Both the position numbers and the translations under genes were made by a program. Shown here piece after piece: positions 26,060-37,100 of a stretch of 64,000 nt of DNA (position 1 is the first letter of the stretch; each line of letters begins with the position of its first letter). This stretch comes from an uncultured Acidobacteriaceae bacterium. GTDB lineage: Bacteria > Acidobacteriota > Terriglobia > Terriglobales > Acidobacteriaceae. The notes below the pieces were generated by a model. That model did not search any database, was not told where the DNA came from, and worked only from the letters and a program-made list of their open reading frames with translations. Where the stretch lies: positions 62,001 to 126,000 of the forward strand of contig CAIKND010000121.1 of assembly GCA_903828675.1 (NCBI GenBank). The letters run 5' to 3'.

Positions 26060-26665
26060 ATGGCATCGATTGCGGAAACAAGCTCGCTGTTTGAAATCGA
26101 CGCGGAGCTCGACGGACTCATCGAAGAGATCGAAGGGCAGGTTGAGTCAGAAGGTGAGGCTGCGGAAGGACTGGTTGCTCGGTTCCAGCAATTCTGCGAG
26201 GCGCACGGCGACAAGGTCGACCGGATCGGCCGCTTTGTACGCATTATGGAAGCCCGAGAACAGTATTGCCGGAGCGAGTCCGCGCGGCTTACTGACCGAG
26301 CGCGGGCCGCAGCCGGCAAGGTGGAGCGAACGAAGAACATGGTGCTCTACTATCTGCTGAGCCGGGACCTCAAGAAGATCGAAGGTTACCAGTTCACGTT
26401 GCGCGCGCAGAAGAATGGCCAGGATTCCGTGCGAATTACTGACGCGGCTGCGCTCCCGAAATCGTATTGCACGATTGAGGCGCGAATCGCCGGCGTCATC
26501 TGGGAGACAGTGCTTTCGTTGCTGCCGGACGAACTCGCAAAGGCTTTAGAATCGTCCGTCTACGATACACGACCCGACAACGACGCCATCAAGACGGCGG
26601 TAGCGCAGAACGAAGTCGTATCGGGCGCAGAAGTGCGGCGAGGATGGCACGTGAGAGTGGCCTAG
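26060..26665 (+). CDS. Siphovirus Gp157-like protein
   Basis: 201 aa from ATG 26060, chosen for the AAGGAG site 8 bases before it (an in-frame ATG at 26018 overlaps the rnhA stop). Matches the Gp157 family of phage proteins: a coiled-coil N-terminal half (EAREQYCRSESARLTDRARAAAGKVERTKNMVLYYL), then IEGYQFTLRAQKNG and a C-terminal beta strand. The family has been linked to phage resistance in Streptococcus thermophilus, but its activity is not established. Last gene of the backbone before the defence block. Confidence 0.75.
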   Translation: MASIAETSSLFEIDAELDGLIEEIEGQVESEGEAAEGLVARFQQFCEAHGDKVDRIGRFVRIMEAREQYCRSESARLTDRARAAAGKVERTKNMVLYYLLSRDLKKIEGYQFTLRAQKNGQDSVRITDAAALPKSYCTIEARIAGVIWETVLSLLPDELAKALESSVYDTRPDNDAIKTAVAQNEVVSGAEVRRGWHVRVA

Positions 26666-26703
26666 ATTTCTTAGGGAGCCGATCCTTCTTAACCTTTTAT
26701 GTT

Positions 26704-26722
26704 GCTGATCCGCTCGATCAGC
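26704..26722. terminator. Hairpin after Gp157-like gene
   Basis: Perfect 7-bp arms GCTGATC / GATCAGC with a 5-base loop, 40 bp after the backbone's last stop codon and between convergent genes. No strong T-run on either side, so a rho-independent terminator is only possible. Confidence 0.35.
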
Positions 26723-26808
26723 GGAACCCCTCTTAAATCCTTTCATCGCATGATGGGCAATGGCTTCTTTGTGGAAGTCACACCAGAACACGAGATGATC
26801 AACAACTG

Positions 26809-27576
26809 CTAGTATTCGGAAGCCAATGGATCAGCCTCACGATCTTCTGAATCATCGTCCTTGCCCTCCAACAGTCGCAGTAAGGACGCCAAATCGGTTT
26901 GCGTTCGCGCGATTGTGCGTTTGAGTTGGCGGACAACCGGGGTATCGTTGTCGTCGCTGACGACATTGTCCGGCTGTTTTGGTTCAGACGCGTCAGCTTT
27001 CTGGCCGATGAACTTTATCAGCACATGATACATATCGTCTTCCTCAGGTGGCAGGAAACTCCCGAGCAAATTCGAAGTCTGCTCCGAGGTAAAATGCGGA
27101 GGTTTCGCCTCAAGCGAGAGCAGAAGGTTCGTCAGGTGGGTCAGCTCGTTATAGATGTTCAGCGCCAGTTGTTGACGCTGTCCTTGGGCCTGGCAATGCC
27201 AAGGGTTCGCGTCTGGAGTCAGCTTTGAAAACAGCTCCAATATCTCCTTGAATTGAGCCAAGGGATATGCCTGACCGGGAAGCGCCGTTCGATGCTCCCA
27301 CAGTTTCAGAATGGTCTCGACCACGCGTTCCTCAGCGACCGCCCGCTCGGCTTTGCTGTTGGTTTCCTTTGACGCTGTTATAAGCTCAGCGACATGGTGG
27401 GCCATCCAGCGGCCAAGAGTGTCATTGCTGTCCTCTAAACCAAGTTCGGATACGAGGTGCTTACCAAGTTCCAATACTTCCTGTTGCCGTTTCGACAGTT
27501 CCGTCGGTTTTGAGGAGGTAGAGCCGGTGGTACGATTGCCGAGCTTCTTTCGATCTGCCGTGATAGCCATATCCAT
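26809..27576 (-). CDS. Small partner protein of the Avs-like NTPase
   Basis: 255 aa, mostly helical, acidic C-terminus (GKDDDSEDREADPLASEY). No family recognised. Its start lies inside the end of the giant STAND gene (116-bp overlap), which suggests translational coupling and co-function. Segments such as ERVVETILKLWEHR and LNIYNELTHLTNLLLSLEAK could be protein-contact helices. It may be an accessory or regulatory subunit; this is inference from context. Confidence 0.6.
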   Translation of the reverse strand: MDMAITADRKKLGNRTTGSTSSKPTELSKRQQEVLELGKHLVSELGLEDSNDTLGRWMAHHVAELITASKETNSKAERAVAEERVVETILKLWEHRTALPGQAYPLAQFKEILELFSKLTPDANPWHCQAQGQRQQLALNIYNELTHLTNLLLSLEAKPPHFTSEQTSNLLGSFLPPEEDDMYHVLIKFIGQKADASEPKQPDNVVSDDNDTPVVRQLKRTIARTQTDLASLLRLLEGKDDDSEDREADPLASEY

Positions 27577-30500
27577 CCCCCTGATTCTGCCTGTCGTTCT
27601 GGATTTCGATGATCAGGTCCATGCGCCTCTGCTCAAGGAAGCGTCTCAGTGACTTTTTGCTTACCCACAATCTCTGACCATTCGAGCCGATCGAATCGTC
27701 GTAATATGGATCGTCGTCGGATCTGTCCCGTCGATCACTCCAGTCCTCACCCCAAAAGACCGCTTCGCCCCTCTTGTTCTGCCATGTACCATTCTTCCCT
27801 GGCATCTCCAAATCAAGTTCTTTGAGGGCACATTCACCGGGCTCAGTCGCAAATTGGTGGACTTCGTTGCGAAAGGGATCGCGCTCATCAATCGCACTCT
27901 CGCGATCATTTCTTTCTTTCAGCCAACCGATTAGACGGTAAGGAGTCTCGTGGATTTCCAGTTCATGTTCTTCTGGAGGAATCCGAAAATGAGAATAATG
28001 ATTTGCCGTTTGGAGTGCTCGAAGTAGTGCTGTTGCTGTCGAAGGTTCCACAAGAGCACTGGAAACGAACACAGACGATCGAAACCATCGTGCCTGAGTC
28101 GTGTGATGACCATCGACTACAATGGCTTTCCGATTTCCTGCCGCAATTCCCAGCTCTACAAGAAACTCCGACTCTTCCGGATTTGTAATCCAGGCATCAA
28201 TGTCGTTCTCATTTTTCGACCAGAACCGTGTTTCTAAGGGCTTCGGCGTACGAAGATCCGCAAGCCAGTCCGGCGGGACTGTTAGCATATTGCGATTTAG
28301 ACGATCGTAGAAGTCGTACCAATGAAAGTTATCCTTCTTCACTAATGGGTGCTTCGTGAGAAGTTCTCCCAACGCGCACCACATCGCATGCCACTCATAG
28401 TAAAGATAAGGTCTCTCAAGTGTGGGCTGAGAACCATGATGATTTGACCAAAGATGCCATGATCTTTCGGGGAACCGATGTTGTCGTTTTTCGTCTTTCC
28501 AATGTGAAATATTCGCGGGGACCTTCCAGATGTCCGCAATCCAGTGCTCTGCGATGTCCAGGAATTGATCCATTGTCACACTGGCGAATCCTCGCAGGGC
28601 CGGCTCATACCACGACGGAATGGTGTCGAGCGAGTCGAATGAATACCGACGCTTTCGATCGACTTTCTTTTGGGTCAGCTTCGGGCTTCGCTGACTGGCC
28701 TTAACAACCTTTCGGGGGAACGGGCTGACATTGACGGACGAGAGTGCCTTGAGTTGCACAGAGTCTAATGTGAGCTTTCCCGATCTCAACAGCTGTTCGA
28801 GCGCACTTTTTGCGAATGCCCGAATCAGCACGTGGGGAAGAGTGTCGTCGAGCGCGATCTTGAGGAGATCGTTGGCGAATGAGGTCACCGCCGGCAGCGA
28901 TTCTGCTGATGCTCTATCTAGGGCAATAAGAAGCCACAGACGCGCGGCGAGCCAATAGAAAGGTGCGTCTGCCTGCCGGTAGGTCCTCTCTTCGATGCGT
29001 CCGTATTGATCGACCAAGCTATGCATCACGTCTTTTTCGGATAATTTCGCAAGTCTTCGGACAGCATGTGCTGCCAGCCATCGAGTGCGCACATCGACAT
29101 CGCTCATCACAGCAAAGAGAAATCGCCCTATTGCCAGTTGAACTGAGTCGGGTATGTCGGTCGTATCGACGGCGTCTTTTTCCTTAATAGGAATCCGAGC
29201 AGCCACTCGCTCCGAATACCACTGGGCTAGGCTGTGCGCCTGGGATGCTGTGAGATGCGTGGCGATTAACGCTACTAGGGGCAGGGCAACCTCTGCAGAC
29301 AAATCGTCCGCGTTTTGGGCCAGCCCCGCAACGAACAGATTGCAGACCTCGGTGTCGGGCAGTTGTGTATCGGCTATCAAATCCATAAGAGGGGATTGCC
29401 CATAACGCATCCACGCTCCAAGCCGTATCAGGCGATTCTGGACCGTGGATGGCAACTCTCTCCGACACCACTGCTGCACACCTGGGTCTGCCCCCCACAG
29501 CTCAATCGCTTTGTGCAAATGTTCTGCACTGGAAAAATAGTCATTCGATTCGAGCATTTTTGACAGCCCAGAAAGAAATGCCGACCGCTGGTTCAACGGT
29601 ACGTGAGGGATGACAAGATCGAATGCATCCGTTGAACCTGGGTACTTTGTATACTTCTTTGCTTCTTCGTGAGCGGCCTTGAGCGCGGTTTGAATGTGAT
29701 CGGCTGAATCAAAGATTAGACCCGCCGCCCACCGATTGTCGTTGTTCCGTGAGACACCGCTTCTTTCTCGGTGCTTTTTCTGCCTCTCCGGCAACTCCTT
29801 TAGCTTTTTTAGAAAAGTGGTTGTTGCGCAGAGGTTTGACAGCCATTCTCGTTTGCCTGGGGATATTTGTTTCAAGACATTGCAAATCTCCTCCCGGCGG
29901 CCTCGACCGTAACGGAGCAATTCATCATACGCAACGAAGTCAACGATTTGTGCTTGCTGATCGCTCGCGGCTGTCTTTGCTGAATTAGCAATTGAGCTAA
30001 TCAGTTCCTTATCGGCATGATCGACGAGTGGAAGCAGTGCGACAGCTTGCGCCGCTGAAAGAGTCCCCTTGATGAGCCCCTCTCGAAGCACAGAAGGCAA
30101 CATGCTTTCACGGCCAACCACACCCATATCCTCCCAGCGCGCAACCGCGGCAAACGCGAGGGGCAACCCGAGCTGTGCAAGGCACGATGCCACGTCGTCC
30201 CATGGAAGCCCACGAGTGTCATCGAGGCGCAAAGCGGCGTCGGCGACGACCGACATTAGATTACGTCCGATCTCCAAGCGATTCGCCCACGCCAAATCGG
30301 AAAGAGCCTGCCGCGCAAGAGAATTGATCACGCGGATCTGAAGTAAGACTTCGCTATCGATACCAGCTGCGCATTCCAACCCGCTTAGGAAGAATGCTCC
30401 GGCAGTCTCCGAACTCATCGGGAGGACAAACCGTGCGAAGCGCACCTTCGCATCAATTCGATCTGAGGCCGTTAAGCGCAGGCCGCCGAGATAGTTGTCG

Positions 30501-33500
30501 GCGTCAACAACGATCTGAAGTAAGCGCGGATGTAAACTTGGAATCATCCGGAGAGCCGAAAGTGCGTCCAGGCAATCGTCGGGAAGTGGATTCAAGCGAT
30601 CGCCGAGAATGCTGGAGACCGCGGATTGGAGGCGATCACAATTCACCCCTTGGATGCCAACCAGAAGCGCCATCGTATGGGCGGCCTGAGCTCGAATCGG
30701 AGGGATCTCAAATGAGCGTTCTACACGATAATCTTTCAACGACGCTGAGGATGCTATTTCTCCAATGGCCTTGTCGATTTCTTCCTTTGGAATTTGCCCT
30801 AATATGATCTGGGCCCGTAAATCATAGGCTTTGATAAGCGATTCGAGAACCATCTGCAACTTCTCGACTCTCTCGTCTTTTTTGGGATGGGCATTCGATC
30901 CATCTGACGCCTGCTCCGGTGTCGGTACAATCCAAAATCGATCCAGCGTAAGAGCTTCCTGCTTCCCACGCGCTAATAGCGCGCTTGCACGCAACATCAT
31001 ATCGATCAGTTCAGGGTTGGAGAGGAATAGGCGTTCCACCTTCCGGTACTCTTCACCGATAAAACATTTCAGAGCGGGTGCTACATCCTGAATGTCGGCG
31101 CCCATGTTCACTGCAATCTCGCACGCTGTCAGAATTGCGTCTTGGGCGTGCATCTTTCGCCGGTATTCCCAAGAGTTCCTCAGCCGTTCCAAGTTAATCA
31201 AGCGCGGCTTTGCAATTTGCCGGAGACCGCGCTTAAGTTGCTCCAGAGAGATCTCCACTTTACCCAGAGCCGCGGGAACAAGTAGAAAAATCTTCCAAGC
31301 ATCGAGTGCAGCATTGCTGTCCAGAAGTGCCTTCAAGAGCTCCTGATGACCTGTCATGACCAAATTCAGCGCAACAATCTCCAATGCATCGGGGGACCAC
31401 GCTCGCGGAAGCCAAGTCCTCAATGTTTGCAATGCTGCCTCGGGACCATAAAGATGCAGCGTTGCCTCGATCTGGGCCGCAATTTCATGTGTTCCGATCG
31501 GCCAGTCTTCGCCCGCCGATTTCCATTCCTCCCGTGCTTCAGAAAGTGCCTCTTTCCGGCGGTCCATCCATGAATTTAACTGCCGTGCTCGCACGCGAGC
31601 CGGTACGCGCTTCCCGGCCTTGGCATCCTCCAGAATCAGGTGAAAGAGCAAAGTTCCATGATGGCTGAACTGAGATGAATCCCTAAGGATCATTGTCGAG
31701 GCTCTTTCGGTGCTACAAGCCGCGGATAGATCGGGGTTCTGAATGAGACGAGCACGAATTATTTCGTCTGTTGTGATTGCCTCAGTACCTCGAATGAGCA
31801 TGCGAACCGCATCGACCGTGTTGCCAGAATCTCGACAGACCGCCATGGCTTGACGCAAGCGCCTTAGCTGGACTTCTCGCCGAAGAACGGGATCTTTGAT
31901 GATGGTTGGTTCCGTCTCCTCGTCGATGAGGGCAATCAGGTCCTTGCCTCGACCAGATTCGAGCAATGCCGCACCAATATGCGTGGCCGCGTATGTTTCT
32001 GTTGACCGTCGTTCCCACAGCCAGGAAGCCAGCTCCGCCTTCGCAGCAGCCGATCCAGTGCCAGCAACGCTTTTAATGAAGTGTTCGAAATCCTCATCCG
32101 CTAGGGTCAGTTCTTCATTTTCAATACGAATTCCCGGAGCAAGATCAGAAGAGATGTCACGCAGTTGCTCGGGTGACAACTGCGACACGCTGGCGAGATC
32201 AATGAGAGGAATAGGTCTTGCCATTACAGACAAAGCTGCGCAAAATCGCTCGATGCTGCCTTGGTTTCCGCCTTTTTGAACTGCATATTCCAGTTGACTC
32301 CGAAACACGTCGTCCAGCCCCTTGCCATTTGGCCGCAAGTAGTCAATCGCGTGCTTTGGCGAATTGTTCTTAACACTTTCGGCCAGTGCATATGCCTGGA
32401 CTCGTGGATTGTGCCGAGAAAGTTCGTGGAAGTCGGCAATCCAGTCACTCGGCGCAGGTGTCCAATAGGTTGCAACATGGCGCGCGGTCTCAGGTTCACT
32501 GAAACCGTCAATCCTGATTGGCAGGAAGTTGGATGGCAGGTTCAGAGCGTTCATCCTGCCGGTTCGACACGTTACTACGAGTCTTACGTTGTGAGGGAGA
32601 GAACCGAGGCGAGCAAAGTCGGGAATGAAACTTGGCTCCTGTGGGACGCAGCTTTCAGCAGCGATCATAGCGTTGTCCGCCGCATCAACAACAATAACTA
32701 GTAAGGCATTGGTGTCGGCCGAATGGATAGCATCTCCGGCCCGTGTCAACCGATCTTTAAAGAGGCGTGGATAGTCGGCGATCTCGGATCGCGTAAGCAC
32801 TAATGGCACTGCGAGCTGCGCTGCCAAATCATTACTGAGCTGGAGAAACGCGTCTTTTGACCGATGGCGGTAGGAATCAGAGTTGAGATAGGTGCCAGCT
32901 CCATAACAGTCGAATACGACCATCAAGGAATAGCGTGGTAGTAGCGGCCCGATCTCCTCAAGGAGTGTCGTTTTTCCGCAGCCGCCTTCCCCATGTAGGC
33001 AGATGTATTGTTGCCCATTTCGCAGCAAATCGCAGACTTTCTGGGATTGTTCGCGCTGGATCGGATGTTCGATCTTTTTTATGTTTGGCGGGCACGGAAA
33101 TAATGCCTTCAATTCGGAGAGGCCGAACTGGGCGAGTATGCTCTCTCGGTTGATTGGCCGCCCGGCCTCCTCTGGCATCATCCGATTGCGGACGAACTGA
33201 AGAAGGGTGTTGATTTGTGTTCTGGCATCATCGCCAATCCAGGAACTAATCGAACGGATCAGCTGTTCGTGAAGTGCGAATCGTGAGCTGGATCGCCCCT
33301 CGAACGATAGTGCTCGGCAAAATTTCTGAAATACGCTGGCGTCAAGTCCACTCGCCTGCTGGAGCCTTGCCCAATCGTCGCTTTGCGTCCCGTTTCTGCG
33401 TTTCTTCCCCTTGGTCGATGTTGCGGCTTTCTTCCCAAATTCAAAAGAATCTAGCACCTCAGGGGCCACTGGCCGGTTCGTAACGAGCTTGACAGTGAGC

Positions 33501-33898
33501 GTATTCAGTTTGTGGCGAGCACGCTTATTCAGCGCAGAGGCGAATGCCGTAGCCAAGCGCCGTATCACGGAATTGTTTGTCTTTTTGCCTGTGTTCTCGG
33601 TTAGATTCGCGACTGTCCATGGTGAATCTGGATTGGCGCCGGAATACTTGAGCTGCACGAGCACCACGCCGGTAGCCGTTTCAATTGTTTCGCTGCCATA
33701 GTAGAGCGCGCAATCGACACCTTCCCATTGGTCAGCGCGGCCATCTCCAGCTTCTTCCTCTAGAACCCCCTCGACCGTAAGAGCGGTCAAAGGCGACCGC
33801 ACGTCTAATAACGGCAGCGACTGACGCAGTGCCCACAGTTCATGGAAACTGTCGCCCGTATTCGATCCCCGCGCCCCTTTGAAATCTGGACTCGCCAT
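27461..33898 (-). CDS. Avs-like STAND NTPase with N-terminal nuclease-type domain
   Basis: 2145 aa. N-terminal ~230 residues: GDSFHELWAL helix, D62 (EGVDCALYYG) and VLVQLKYS (Q82-x-K84), a PD-(D/E)XK-like (QxK) core similar to the Cap4/DUF4297 nuclease domains of Avs proteins. Central STAND/NACHT-type ATPase: Walker A HGEGGCGKTT (302-311), Walker B LLVIVVDAADN (399-409), and a helical arm. The remaining ~1,400 residues are helical repeat-like, the sensor part in Avs proteins that binds phage terminase or portal and triggers nuclease activation. Minus-strand, 240 bp after the DUF499 gene. Ligand unknown; the exact Avs type is not assigned. Confidence 0.75.
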   Translation of the reverse strand: MASPDFKGARGSNTGDSFHELWALRQSLPLLDVRSPLTALTVEGVLEEEAGDGRADQWEGVDCALYYGSETIETATGVVLVQLKYSGANPDSPWTVANLTENTGKKTNNSVIRRLATAFASALNKRARHKLNTLTVKLVTNRPVAPEVLDSFEFGKKAATSTKGKKRRNGTQSDDWARLQQASGLDASVFQKFCRALSFEGRSSSRFALHEQLIRSISSWIGDDARTQINTLLQFVRNRMMPEEAGRPINRESILAQFGLSELKALFPCPPNIKKIEHPIQREQSQKVCDLLRNGQQYICLHGEGGCGKTTLLEEIGPLLPRYSLMVVFDCYGAGTYLNSDSYRHRSKDAFLQLSNDLAAQLAVPLVLTRSEIADYPRLFKDRLTRAGDAIHSADTNALLVIVVDAADNAMIAAESCVPQEPSFIPDFARLGSLPHNVRLVVTCRTGRMNALNLPSNFLPIRIDGFSEPETARHVATYWTPAPSDWIADFHELSRHNPRVQAYALAESVKNNSPKHAIDYLRPNGKGLDDVFRSQLEYAVQKGGNQGSIERFCAALSVMARPIPLIDLASVSQLSPEQLRDISSDLAPGIRIENEELTLADEDFEHFIKSVAGTGSAAAKAELASWLWERRSTETYAATHIGAALLESGRGKDLIALIDEETEPTIIKDPVLRREVQLRRLRQAMAVCRDSGNTVDAVRMLIRGTEAITTDEIIRARLIQNPDLSAACSTERASTMILRDSSQFSHHGTLLFHLILEDAKAGKRVPARVRARQLNSWMDRRKEALSEAREEWKSAGEDWPIGTHEIAAQIEATLHLYGPEAALQTLRTWLPRAWSPDALEIVALNLVMTGHQELLKALLDSNAALDAWKIFLLVPAALGKVEISLEQLKRGLRQIAKPRLINLERLRNSWEYRRKMHAQDAILTACEIAVNMGADIQDVAPALKCFIGEEYRKVERLFLSNPELIDMMLRASALLARGKQEALTLDRFWIVPTPEQASDGSNAHPKKDERVEKLQMVLESLIKAYDLRAQIILGQIPKEEIDKAIGEIASSASLKDYRVERSFEIPPIRAQAAHTMALLVGIQGVNCDRLQSAVSSILGDRLNPLPDDCLDALSALRMIPSLHPRLLQIVVDADNYLGGLRLTASDRIDAKVRFARFVLPMSSETAGAFFLSGLECAAGIDSEVLLQIRVINSLARQALSDLAWANRLEIGRNLMSVVADAALRLDDTRGLPWDDVASCLAQLGLPLAFAAVARWEDMGVVGRESMLPSVLREGLIKGTLSAAQAVALLPLVDHADKELISSIANSAKTAASDQQAQIVDFVAYDELLRYGRGRREEICNVLKQISPGKREWLSNLCATTTFLKKLKELPERQKKHRERSGVSRNNDNRWAAGLIFDSADHIQTALKAAHEEAKKYTKYPGSTDAFDLVIPHVPLNQRSAFLSGLSKMLESNDYFSSAEHLHKAIELWGADPGVQQWCRRELPSTVQNRLIRLGAWMRYGQSPLMDLIADTQLPDTEVCNLFVAGLAQNADDLSAEVALPLVALIATHLTASQAHSLAQWYSERVAARIPIKEKDAVDTTDIPDSVQLAIGRFLFAVMSDVDVRTRWLAAHAVRRLAKLSEKDVMHSLVDQYGRIEERTYRQADAPFYWLAARLWLLIALDRASAESLPAVTSFANDLLKIALDDTLPHVLIRAFAKSALEQLLRSGKLTLDSVQLKALSSVNVSPFPRKVVKASQRSPKLTQKKVDRKRRYSFDSLDTIPSWYEPALRGFASVTMDQFLDIAEHWIADIWKVPANISHWKDEKRQHRFPERSWHLWSNHHGSQPTLERPYLYYEWHAMWCALGELLTKHPLVKKDNFHWYDFYDRLNRNMLTVPPDWLADLRTPKPLETRFWSKNENDIDAWITNPEESEFLVELGIAAGNRKAIVVDGHHTTQARWFRSSVFVSSALVEPSTATALLRALQTANHYSHFRIPPEEHELEIHETPYRLIGWLKERNDRESAIDERDPFRNEVHQFATEPGECALKELDLEMPGKNGTWQNKRGEAVFWGEDWSDRRDRSDDDPYYDDSIGSNGQRLWVSKKSLRRFLEQRRMDLIIEIQNDRQNQGDGYGYHGRSKEARQSYHRLYLLKTDGTVETATGSIGTW

Positions 33899-34138
33899 GT
33901 GTTTTTCAACCAGCCTCGTTGTCGTTAAACAGCTCGATTCTTACAATGTTGATTCATTCCAATCGGTAGGTACTGCAAAGTCGGTACACGAACGTGGAGG
34001 GCTGCAATCTGCACTGGATGCTTAGGTGGCAAAAGGACTTGTATCTCGTCCGGGTTGGGGTATGAAATTAACGCCACAATTTCCACATGGCAGTCCGTTC
34101 TGAAGCTCCTCGATATCGAGAGCGTTCGAGCATTGAAA

Positions 34139-37100
34139 TCAGAGTTTCCAGCCCACTTTGATCTTGTCTAGAATGCTGTTAGCAGCAGACAAGTCCCCGT
34201 CAGCCTTCGTCTTGACTGTGATACGAACCTCAATCTGCGGGTCCATCCCGGCAAGTGGCTTCGAGAGCGTATGGATTTGCTCGGCGAGATCCTGAATCTC
34301 AGAGACGCTCAGGACAGCAAGAGTAGACGTCCTGCGTCCCGCTGCCGTCTGGGTGATCGGCGGCTCTTGCGGTTTGGGAGTTTCGCTCCGAATAATCAAC
34401 TCAACGCTTCCATCGTGCTGCAACGAAATGATCGGGCCGCTATCAGCCGCACGATGAACGTAACCTTGGGCCAATGCCGCGTTGAGGCTATCTAGGAACG
34501 CTTTCAACGGCCATGGTCGTCCGCGAGTCGCTTTAAGATCGGTGTAGATCGCGGAAACAGTTGTCTTTGGTTCGGCCTCCTGCGTCCACGCTGAAGGCAA
34601 TGCAACAGGTAGGAAGTCCTTCGCTGTTAGAGTCACAGGCGGGCGATACAAGAGCGCGTCAGCATCCAACTGGATCGCTGTCGGAGCCTCTGACAATACG
34701 CTGTCATTGCCGAATACAAGCCAGAGCGCTCCGTCTTGAATAGCTTTCGACACGGCATTTCTCACGATTGCGAATTCCACCGTTGGGATCGGTCGAGCTT
34801 CAGGAGGGTAGCCCGGTTGGGTCTCTTCTTCATAACAACGAGTCCCGTCAAACCATGTATATAGAAGAGAGAGTTTCACTCCGTCGTCGCTCTTTGGCCA
34901 CAGTCCGAGAAGTGCGGAAGGCAGAACGGCTGCGGAACTAAGTGCGTTGAGTGTCGCTTGTCCAGGTAACCACGCTTCTGCGTTCTTCCACCAATCAGCC
35001 ACGTCGATTCCCGACCGCCAGAACCAAGCCTCAGATTGATCGCTCCGAACACAACGAACCGCCAAGACTCCACGTCGAACGGCGTCCTCAATTGTGTTCA
35101 GGACCGTCTTCTCACTCAGGAGCTTCGGAAGGCGAGGGTCGCGTCCAAATTGCTGATACAAGTCAGAAACGCGAACCATCGGATCAGAGGCGGGCCATAC
35201 TGGATAGAGCCCGTTGGGCATGATGGCTCCTGCGTCGATCTTCTCTCGAAATATCCGGAGTGCTGTCTCCTGGAGGAGCGTCGCAATGAGTGACTGCGCA
35301 CCGAGAGTGATTTTCTTGGTCTGGATCGAACCATCTTTTTCAACGAACAAGACAAGCTCGTACGTGTTCTTTACCGCCGTTTGAGCGTCCTTGAACGTTT
35401 CCCGCTTCTTGTCCCGAACGGCCTTCTGCTGAAAGTCATCAAGTTCCTTGAACTGGCCTGAATTCTCAATCTCTTCCCATGCCAGCCACTCTGCAATCTG
35501 TTGTTCTGCCTGATGCAGTCCCGTGACACTAGGGGTCACGACTAGAACGATGTTCTGATACGTCCTAATGTCCGTAGCTGAGGAATGGGTGCGGATGAAG
35601 TCTTGAGCTTTATCAAGAGGCTTATCGCCCACAACGCCAGCATAATCAGCGCCAAGGACGACGAGGCGAAAGTGTCCATCATCTTCAACGTCTGCAGGTG
35701 AGTCTGGCAGTTTGTGAGATTTTATTCCTGCTTCCACTACACCTTCAAAGAGCGGCGCGCACTTTGTTTTTGCGATTTCGTCGAATTTGCTCTTGGCGTG
35801 TTTGATAACCCGCTTTTTGTAAGAGTCGTGCAGTTGGTTTAGATTCGGCTTCGGACCCAGGCGCCAGAACTTCGGAACGCCAGTTCCGGCCTCGGTTGCC
35901 TCGCATTCCTCCAGGTACCATGAAGTCTTTGCCCATGCGATTAGCCCGTTATTCAGGACGGCTGGCATTTCACATGACGCTGCCAGCAGCCACCGAAGAT
36001 CGCCGAGTTCAGCCTGTTCACCAATCGGCTGCGAGAACACGAACGCCGCCACGCAAGCGGCCTCAATCTCCCGTCCGCTGAGGGTTGCTGCATCCGCCTT
36101 TTGTGCATCCAGAGAGCGCGGCAACTCCGTCTTGAGATTGGTAGGCCACTGCGGGTTCTTGTCTCGCTGTGAGTCCTTAGCGGCCTCGGCCAGTTTTAAC
36201 AGCGCCTCGCTAAGGCCATCTTTTCCGGGAGCCGCAAGAAATACCTGTGGCCCAATCAATGGAGACTTGTCCCAATCCTCCGCGTCGCGTAATGCCATCG
36301 CAAATGTTTGTAAGACCCCGCGTGTGCGCTGGAATTGGTCAAGGTCGGTCCACTTTCCGAAGAATCGGTCCAGGAGGTCCGGATGGAACGGATATGCAGT
36401 CTTCAGCCTTTCTATCGAATCCGGTTGTTTAGCGCGCACGCCATCAACGGCCTTCATGCGCGGCCAGAAGGCAACTATGTGTTTCTCGCGTTCCGCGGGA
36501 TTCTCTGGGAATTTGGCGAACAGGCGACGACGTAACAGCTCGGCCAGATCATCCTTTTCAACCGGCGACTGGAGAGATGCCTGCCGGTTCAATCCGTTGT
36601 TGCAAGCATTCAGAACCGCTTTTCCCACTTCATCGTTCTTTTGCGGGTCTGTCGCAAGCAGCGACACCACGAGGCAAGAGCGCGATGAAGATTCTGTCGC
36701 CTGTGACAAGCGCTGGAAGAAATTCTTGAAGCGGTCGTACCAGACCGGGCCGCGGTCCTGTCTCAGTCCTGTTGAATCCGGCGATGCAGCATCATGCGCC
36801 CACATCAAGAATTCATCAATGAGAATGAGCGCGCCACTGCCAGAAGATTCGACCTCACTGAGAATCTGTGCCCAGAGGGTATCGGCTGGGGGAGTATCGA
36901 AATCCGGTTTGGATTCGTCGCGCGAGAGAATATCGAGTCCGCTCTGTCCGAGGAGTTGCCACGCAATCAAATTCCATGGCATCCGGAAGCTGCGCTTCTC
37001 TCCAGTTGGAGAGGTCGCCTCGCATCCCTTCACCCAGTCCACTTTGTCGAAGGAGACCGCCGCCACTCTGGCAAGTGGAGGTTCCTTCAACTGCGCTTCA

